Shown one piece after another: positions 58,023-64,000 of a DNA stretch of 64,000 bases (position 1 is its first letter; every line of letters starts with the position of its first letter). This DNA is from Physcomitrium patens (lineage: Eukaryota; Streptophyta; Bryopsida; Funariales; Funariaceae). The stretch covers positions 4,370,576 through 4,434,575 of the forward strand of contig NC_037253.1 in assembly GCF_000002425.4 (NCBI RefSeq), read 5' to 3'. Below the pieces are notes generated by a model. The model saw only the letters and a list, made by a program, of their open reading frames with translations, did no database searches and had not been told where the DNA came from. A program made the translations under genes and the position numbers.

Positions 58023-60635
58023 ATGGCACAGACAGTGAGCGCTATTGATGGCGCTATTGCTCACTTGGATTCTATTATTGTTGGTCTCACTAGTTCTGAT
58101 CCTGCTCCTGCCCCTGCGGCCACTGCTGCCGTAAAGCACACCAAACCTGCAGTGCTCTTCGGTGAACCGATTCGAAAACCGGTATGAGGTGCTAGCATTT
58201 TTTATTTTATTTTACAGTTTAATGAGTTCTCTTTGAATTGGTGAAGTTTGTTTGGGGTCGTCATGCTCACCCAGAAAGAAAGTATTGGAATGCGGAAAAT
58301 TAATGTGCTCTGATTGCACCTACAATTCTTTGATTTTCTGCATTCTCCCGAGAGTTGGTTGTAATTTTACATTGAGGAGTCATTTACCCCCTCCCCCCTC
58401 TTTACGAAAACCTTCCACCATGATGGATTTCCTACGTTTTCAAAAGGTTTGATTGAAGCAAGTTTTGATGTAATTTCTTTTGTAAGTAGGAAGAAGTTGT
58501 GGACGTTAAGCCCAAGGTCAGCAAGAAAAACGAGGACAAGCCCATCCCGGACATTCTTAAAGGGCGCAACCGTGAGTGACTGTCTCTATGGGGATTGGTA
58601 GTTTTTTGACTGCATTAGTTGTCTTCTTTCATCTGCTGTTTTTTGAATAGTAGGTTGATGTCAATCCAAGGTCACGACCTTCTCTGTACAAAATCATTTG
58701 TCATCGGCACTTCATATCTTGAGTTGTGCACATTTGTCTGCCAGTGAAGCTTCCTGGAGCAGCTGCTGCAAACAGCAATGCAGTCACAAGCGGAAATGAA
58801 CAGAATGACAACTTTGACAAGGCACTTATGCAGGTATGGTTGAAAGCTCTGGTCCTGCTTTTTGATGGCTTCTTCATAGCAAGTTTCTTATTTTTGATAC
58901 ATAACGTTATGTGATGATTTCAGCTGCATCTTTGAATTCTAACTTACAGTACTACCATATCACATTTTTTTGTATATGCACAACTTTGAATTACTGTGCC
59001 ATGTAATTAATGGAGCTCAGGTATCATTGGTGCAATCTGTCGAAAACCATCCAAATTCAGAGAAGTTGTATGTCTGTAAAGTGGATGTGGGCTGCGGCAA
59101 TATAAAACAGGTGTAGTAATCTTGTCCTAACCATGATCATGTTTCCCGTGTCGGCGTCACTTATCATAGTATATTGATGCTTTTCACAATACCCACTCTG
59201 AAAGGGTAGATCTACGTATACATTAATTACTAAAAAATAAGACTATAAATCAGGAACTTCCACTGTTGCTGGTTTACATTTGTGCAGTGGCGTGTAGGTT
59301 TTTTCGATGATATGATATCACACCCTCTTGTCTTCCTAGTTGATACTAGATTTGATACCTATAGATTTTTTCTTCATTAGGACAGAATTCTTTTGATAAC
59401 CTGGCCAGTTGCTGCTATTGAGTGACATGACAAAATTTGGAGTTGATTGATTTTTTGCGCATTTTTGGAGTATGGAAGTCTCCCAACAAAAATTCCTGGG
59501 TTTTCTATATCTTTTTCGTGGCAAATAGACTCCAGTTCTTGTTCGCAACAAGAGCCACTGTGCTTTAGTATTCTTACAGACCTAGGTAACGCAGGTTGTG
59601 GCAGGCTTAAAGAAATTTGTGACTAAGGAGGAACTTGAAGGCAAAAAGGTCTGTACGATTCTGAATTTGAAGACTGCCAAGCTTGCGGGACAAGTTAGTG
59701 AAGCAATGATTTTGGCAGGTTCAGTGGCTACTGAGGATGGAAGTGAGATTGTCAAGGTAAATTCTCGCTCTTTTACTCTCATGCTTTCACCCTCATCGAC
59801 CTGAGATCTATCAGCTTATATGCTAATTTAGTTCATCGTAATTCGCGTTTTTTTATATTTTATGTGAGGTCTTTTAATCAGTAATTATGTTTTGACCTTT
59901 TGTGTAGGTACTTGAACCTCCATCAGAAGCTGCTCCAGGGGACCGCATCTTTCAAGAGGTGAGTACTTCATCAAATTTTGTAAATCTCCGATCCACTGCG
60001 AAGGTTCAACTGAATAATACGTAGAACCCTCCCATCACGATGCCGCTTTTATGGTGGTATTTGTTTTGGTTTGCAGGGCGGAGTTCCAAGTGCCAACCCT
60101 GCCAAGCAACTGAGCTCAAAAATATGGGAAAAAGTAGTTCCTCTTCTTCAAGTGAAAGGTATGCTACGATTTCTTTCCTCAAAGCCAACTTCTGTCAGCA
60201 GTGGTCGTTTTCCTTAGTGTGGTATGTGAACATTGCTGATTGATCACTTCAATGTATGGCTTCGATTATGGACCTTGATCTAGACATCGTTGCCAACGTT
60301 ACTGTCTGTTCCCCTTAGATCCAAAATTAGCATGATTATATTTACGCGTTATACCTTTATCTTCTTTGTCAAATCTTCCTTCGTCTTATGATCCATAGAA
60401 TGAAAATCATTCTGAATTTGCTAGCACTTTTTACTTGTTTGAGTTGCCTTTATCAAGCATAGTCAGTATCGATATCCGAATCCAGCTGATTACATCGATC
60501 ACAATTAGGACCAGCTTAACACTATGGTGGCCTCTTTTTCCAGGTGGATTAGCAGTGTTCGACAGTAAGTCATTGGTGACATCCTCGGGTCCAATTAAAG
60601 TTCCCGGACTGCCCGATGGAGCTGGAATTCATTGA
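58023..60635 (+). CDS. tRNA-binding EMAPII/Arc1p/AIMP1-type protein
   Basis: Eight exons: 58023-58181, 58490-58571, 58745-58833, 59021-59110, 59595-59756, 59908-59958, 60077-60158, 60544-60635. All introns are GT-AG, phases agree, and the product is 268 residues. Residues 1-110 are a short N-terminal part with an Ala/Pro-rich stretch and a KPKVSKKNEDKP basic segment. Residues 111-268 form the OB-fold tRNA-binding domain: VENHPNSEKLYVCKVDVG, VVAGLKKFVTKEELEGKKV, LNLKTAKLAGQVSEAMILA, then the EMAPII-type tail (VLEPPSEAAPGDRIF, KIWEKVVPLL, VPGLPDGAGIH). Proteins of this group bind tRNA and deliver it to aminoacyl-tRNA synthetases in the cytosol; Arabidopsis has a similar stand-alone protein. The acceptor of exon 5 could also be nine bases upstream. 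Confidence 0.92.
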
Positions 60636-61000
60636 TTGCTATGTTTGAGGTGTTGGCTTGTTCTGGCATATTGGCCTATGGGTGGAGTATTTGGCACATT
60701 ATTTTCGCAGAAAACGGTTTAGGGAATTTTTCTTGACATATGTAACTCGTCATTGCTGAGTTTTAATTCCTTCCATCTAGAAGGTGAATTACCTAGTCTG
60801 GCTGATTATCGAACAGCTGATATACGCTATTGATCTGTTGTAAAGTTTTGTGCGATGTTCATCGGTCACGTCCGCTGTAACGGCAAAACTCTCGACTGGG
60901 GTATCAATCAAGTTTAGTAAAACAATGGATGTTGATGTGAAACATGGAAATAATGTTTTAAGATTTCCGTAAGTACAATAGTATCCTTTAAATTGGTACT
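60636..61000 (+). other. 3' flank of the tRNA-binding protein gene
   Basis: Base-balanced DNA follows the stop codon for about 300 bp and probably contains the 3' untranslated region. AT-rich DNA follows after about 61000. No clear AATAAA was singled out. Confidence 0.4.
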
Positions 61001-62690
61001 TTCACCTGCAAATCAAGATTGGGTGATTGATAGAGTGTAGAAATTTTTATGGATTGTAATGCATCTTAGTGTGCGGGATTCAATTGTCATTGATGGCAAA
61101 CTTGATACCAAATTTGTACACAATTGTGACAATTGTGAATGGAACATATTGAGATTGGCCATTGAATATATTGATACTGGTGGTAGTGGTGTATTGGAGA
61201 AAATTAGTAGAAAACAAATATGAGAGAATGATAAGGGGTTTCTCCATCTAAATATTCAAACTCTAGTTGAGATTCACAAAGTCGACTAATGAAAAAAGTT
61301 AAATGGATGACAAACCACTAAATCATACTTAATTACATTCATTTGATGAGATTTGGCTCCCATTGTTACATCACATAATAATGCAAAAAATAAATATTTT
61401 AAGTAGATATTTAACAATATTTGTTTGTTTTCTTTTAAAATGAATAAAATTGGATACAAATTGTGATAAAGATATGTTATAACAAACTTTGCAATTATTT
61501 GAGATATATAATGATATAAAATACTGAAGATTCTTACTATCAAGATTAGTTTTGATTGGATTAGCTTTTTGAATAATAAAGCCATTTTTCAAAAAGATCT
61601 ATAATTGCAAGATTTTTTTATTAATATCATAATTAATCTTAGTTAATGAAAACATTAAATATAAAAAATAGTCTAATATTATCTATAGCTATTTGTAATA
61701 AATTACATGTAATACAAAATATGATGCATCTATTTTTATATATATATATATATATATATAGATATATAGAAAAAGAGAGAGAGAGAAAGAAAAAAAAAAA
61801 TATTAATACTACATCTCCAATTGATATCACTACATCCTACATGACCTCTTTGTAAACTAATACCTAATGATATGTCTTTTTCTTTTTTGGGCATTTTTTT
61901 TCCCTCCAAACATAATGATGGTTGAGAAAGAGACAATGAATATTTTATGAAAAAATAGATTACAAGCTGTTTTTATAAACAAAACAATAGCCTCAAAATA
62001 TGTTTAATAAGAAATCATTGATTTATTTATTTGACTGCCATTTTTTTTTAATTCATTTTATTTTTGGCCCAATATTAAGATTAATTATTGGATTTCCAAA
62101 TGCATCCTAATCATAGAAGCACGCTTTTTAGTCAATTTAAATCATATGAAGATCATCTGAAGTGTAACAATATCAATAGTATATATATATATATATATAT
62201 ATTATATAGTCATTATAATAGCAATTATATTATAATTATATATATATCTCTCTCTATATATAGATATTTAGTTTTTTTAATCAATTATTAATATAAAATT
62301 TAAGCATTTTTACAATCAAGAGACACAATGTTATAATAAAAATGCCCGTACCTAGTTTGGAGTAAAGTTTTTTCTTTCTTTCAATCTGCACGAAATGAAT
62401 TTTTCTTCAAAAATATATCTTAGTATACATCTTAACTTTATTTAATTATACATATACTGAGAAATGTTGTGTAAAAGTCTCACTCTGCACAATTGTTTCA
62501 AACAAACTCATACCTCAACAAAATAATGCGGATACACAACTTGAATACACCATTGTTGTGTGCTAAAGTCATACAGTCAAGTATGGTTACTTACAAGATA
62601 AATATCTTCTCCAAGCGACTACAAATGAGTTATTCTTCATATACATTTGGTCGAATTACTAGCATGGATTGGGAACCAAATACGGCACGG
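61001..62690. other. AT-rich stretch with microsatellites
   Basis: (TA)n runs lie at about 61737-61762 (followed by a GA-rich run) and 62179-62203. Open frames here are low-complexity and overlap these repeats. No gene is recognised. Confidence 0.6.
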
Positions 62691-63300
62691 TATTCGCGGT
62701 GCTTAGAAATCATCCATGCGTACCTGAACATCGGCAGCAAATTGTGACAACTGGATGAGGAAGAAATTGCAAACTTATGACACTGTCGCCCACTGAAACA
62801 GCCTACATACTCCGGGGTCTAGGTCTCCACACCTGATAAAGACCACCTCCCATCCGTATGCAGCGCCGTCCACTAATCTCATCCTGACTGCACTGCGCAT
62901 GACATAGACAATCAGCAGCTTCACAGACTACGCCATGACTTGTGCTCATGTGTTGCAGTGCGGGAAAACTAGCTCTCCCCACAAGCAGCAATACCCAATG
63001 GGTGAAATCGTCGACTGAAATGCCAGAGACCAGTGAACCATGCAGCAGGTGCTGTGGTAGTGTGGTGATGGAGTGGAGTTAGTGGATCCTCCACCACCCA
63101 AGAGTAATACGACGATGCGGCGGCGCCACCTCTGGTTGTGGGACGCGGTTCTGCTGTCATTCGGACATCCTACAAGCTCCGGTGGTGGCGGCGGTGGGTG
63201 TTGTCACTGGGGTGAAGTCTCACAGCCATGTCTTGAGTTGTCCCATGAGATTTTAGTTGGATTTTATCTATTTATTCACTATCAAACCATAATGGTGTAG
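62690..63300. other. Small base-balanced island, product unknown
   Basis: GC content rises for 600 bp. Frames exist on both strands: plus 63073-63300 (with a GGGGGG run) and minus 62803-62991 and 62969-63160. None has a recognisable motif. It may be a first exon, a regulatory CpG-rich segment or a gene fragment. Confidence 0.3.
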
Positions 63301-64000
63301 ACTTCTTTGTCAATTAGTTACATAGAATAAGTCTTGGTTAAGTTCATGGTGGTCTATTCTAATTTTTGGTGGGAAGTGTAATTCCATGTGACAAAGGGAC
63401 CTACATTCATGATTGCTAGTTTTTCTTCTTTGATCCAGGTCAGTACAGTGGTCATTGAGAGGTTTTTTATTTTATTTTATTTTATTTTGTAATTAATGAA
63501 TTTAAATATATTATTATATTTTTTTCCTTGCTTAAGTTTCTTATCTAAATATTATGTCATTTTATTTTAATAAATAATTTAAAAGCAAGCATTTCCAGAA
63601 TGAAGCCATCTTCATATTTTTGAAATAAGTAAGTGAATCATCACATATTTTCTATTAGATGTTAAAAAGAGGTGAAGGAGGATGCCTTAGGCCTTTGTTA
63701 CTAAGGTTATGAATGATAATTATATCTTAATCCTATATACATTGGACTGTCTTACATATTTTAAATCTATAAATGATAATCTTTAATGCTATAGGTTGTG
63801 GACAAAAGAGTAACTAGGCTCTTATCATTGTTAGCTAGAAAAGATTGTAAGAGAAAGAAGTGGTTTTAAATTTTGGTAAAAAATGGTACCAGATTGCTTT
63901 AATTTTGAAAGTAGAATGTTTTGTCAAAAGCTATAGAATCTTGTAGACTTCATCTAATGATTATTTAGATCAAGAAAAGTTCTAATATAAAATTGAAAGG
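63301..64000. other. AT-rich end of window, no gene seen
   Basis: A short (TTTTA)n run lies at about 63466-63489. No coding or repeat motif is recognised. Confidence 0.5.

Overview
This is a nuclear plant window: genes have GT-AG introns, and they sit as small base-balanced islands in very AT-rich DNA full of LTR retrotransposons. The style (short multi-intron genes, chromodomain Ty3/gypsy elements nested in Ty1/copia elements, extreme AT-richness between genes) suggests a bryophyte, most likely a moss such as Physcomitrium. That placement is an inference and no sequence search was possible.

Three protein-coding genes can be modelled with consistent splice phases. (1) A plus-strand RING-H2 E3 ubiquitin ligase of the AIP2 type, about 23166-25595, five exons. 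(2) A minus-strand long coiled-coil protein with a Tyr/Pro/Ser-rich N-terminus, 47712-50807, four exons, 845 residues. (3) A plus-strand tRNA-binding (EMAPII/Arc1p/AIMP1-type) protein, 58023-60635, eight exons, 268 residues, with telo-box motifs upstream. Two further gene-like islands (52.7-53.5 kb and 62.7-63.3 kb) and the 20.6-23.1 kb region have gene-like composition but no recognisable product.

Layout. 0-1.2 kb: minus-strand gypsy LTR fragment E. 3.1-5.6 kb plus 12.0-14.2 kb: decayed minus-strand copia element, split in its reverse transcriptase by gypsy element A (5620-12004, TSD ATTAC). 14.3-19.0 kb: older, truncated gypsy element C. 20.6-25.9 kb: AIP2-like gene island. 25894-37508: plus-strand copia element with short LTRs, inserted about 300 bp behind the E3 gene and itself split by gypsy element B (29724-36151). 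37.5-47.5 kb: AT-rich DNA with microsatellites, a degraded solo gypsy LTR near 43.2-43.6 kb and one decayed unidentified ORF. 47.7-53.5 kb: coiled-coil gene and a promoter-like island. 55759-56827: inverted-repeat DNA transposon with TTA duplications. 57.6-60.9 kb: tRNA-binding protein gene. The rest is AT-rich.

The most interesting signals concern how the retrotransposons prime reverse transcription. The chromodomain gypsy family has no tRNA-type site right after its 5' LTR. Instead, in four copies the sequence there is complementary to the predicted 5' end of the element's own transcript, next to a conserved palindrome under the TATA box; this resembles Tf1/sushi self-priming. The copia element has, directly after its LTR, a match to the anticodon arm rather than the 3' end of initiator tRNA-Met, as in Drosophila copia and Ty5. 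Gypsy elements A and B also share an extra 140-codon open frame between the chromodomain and the polypurine tract, and they look like recombinants that share 3' halves but have different 5' halves.
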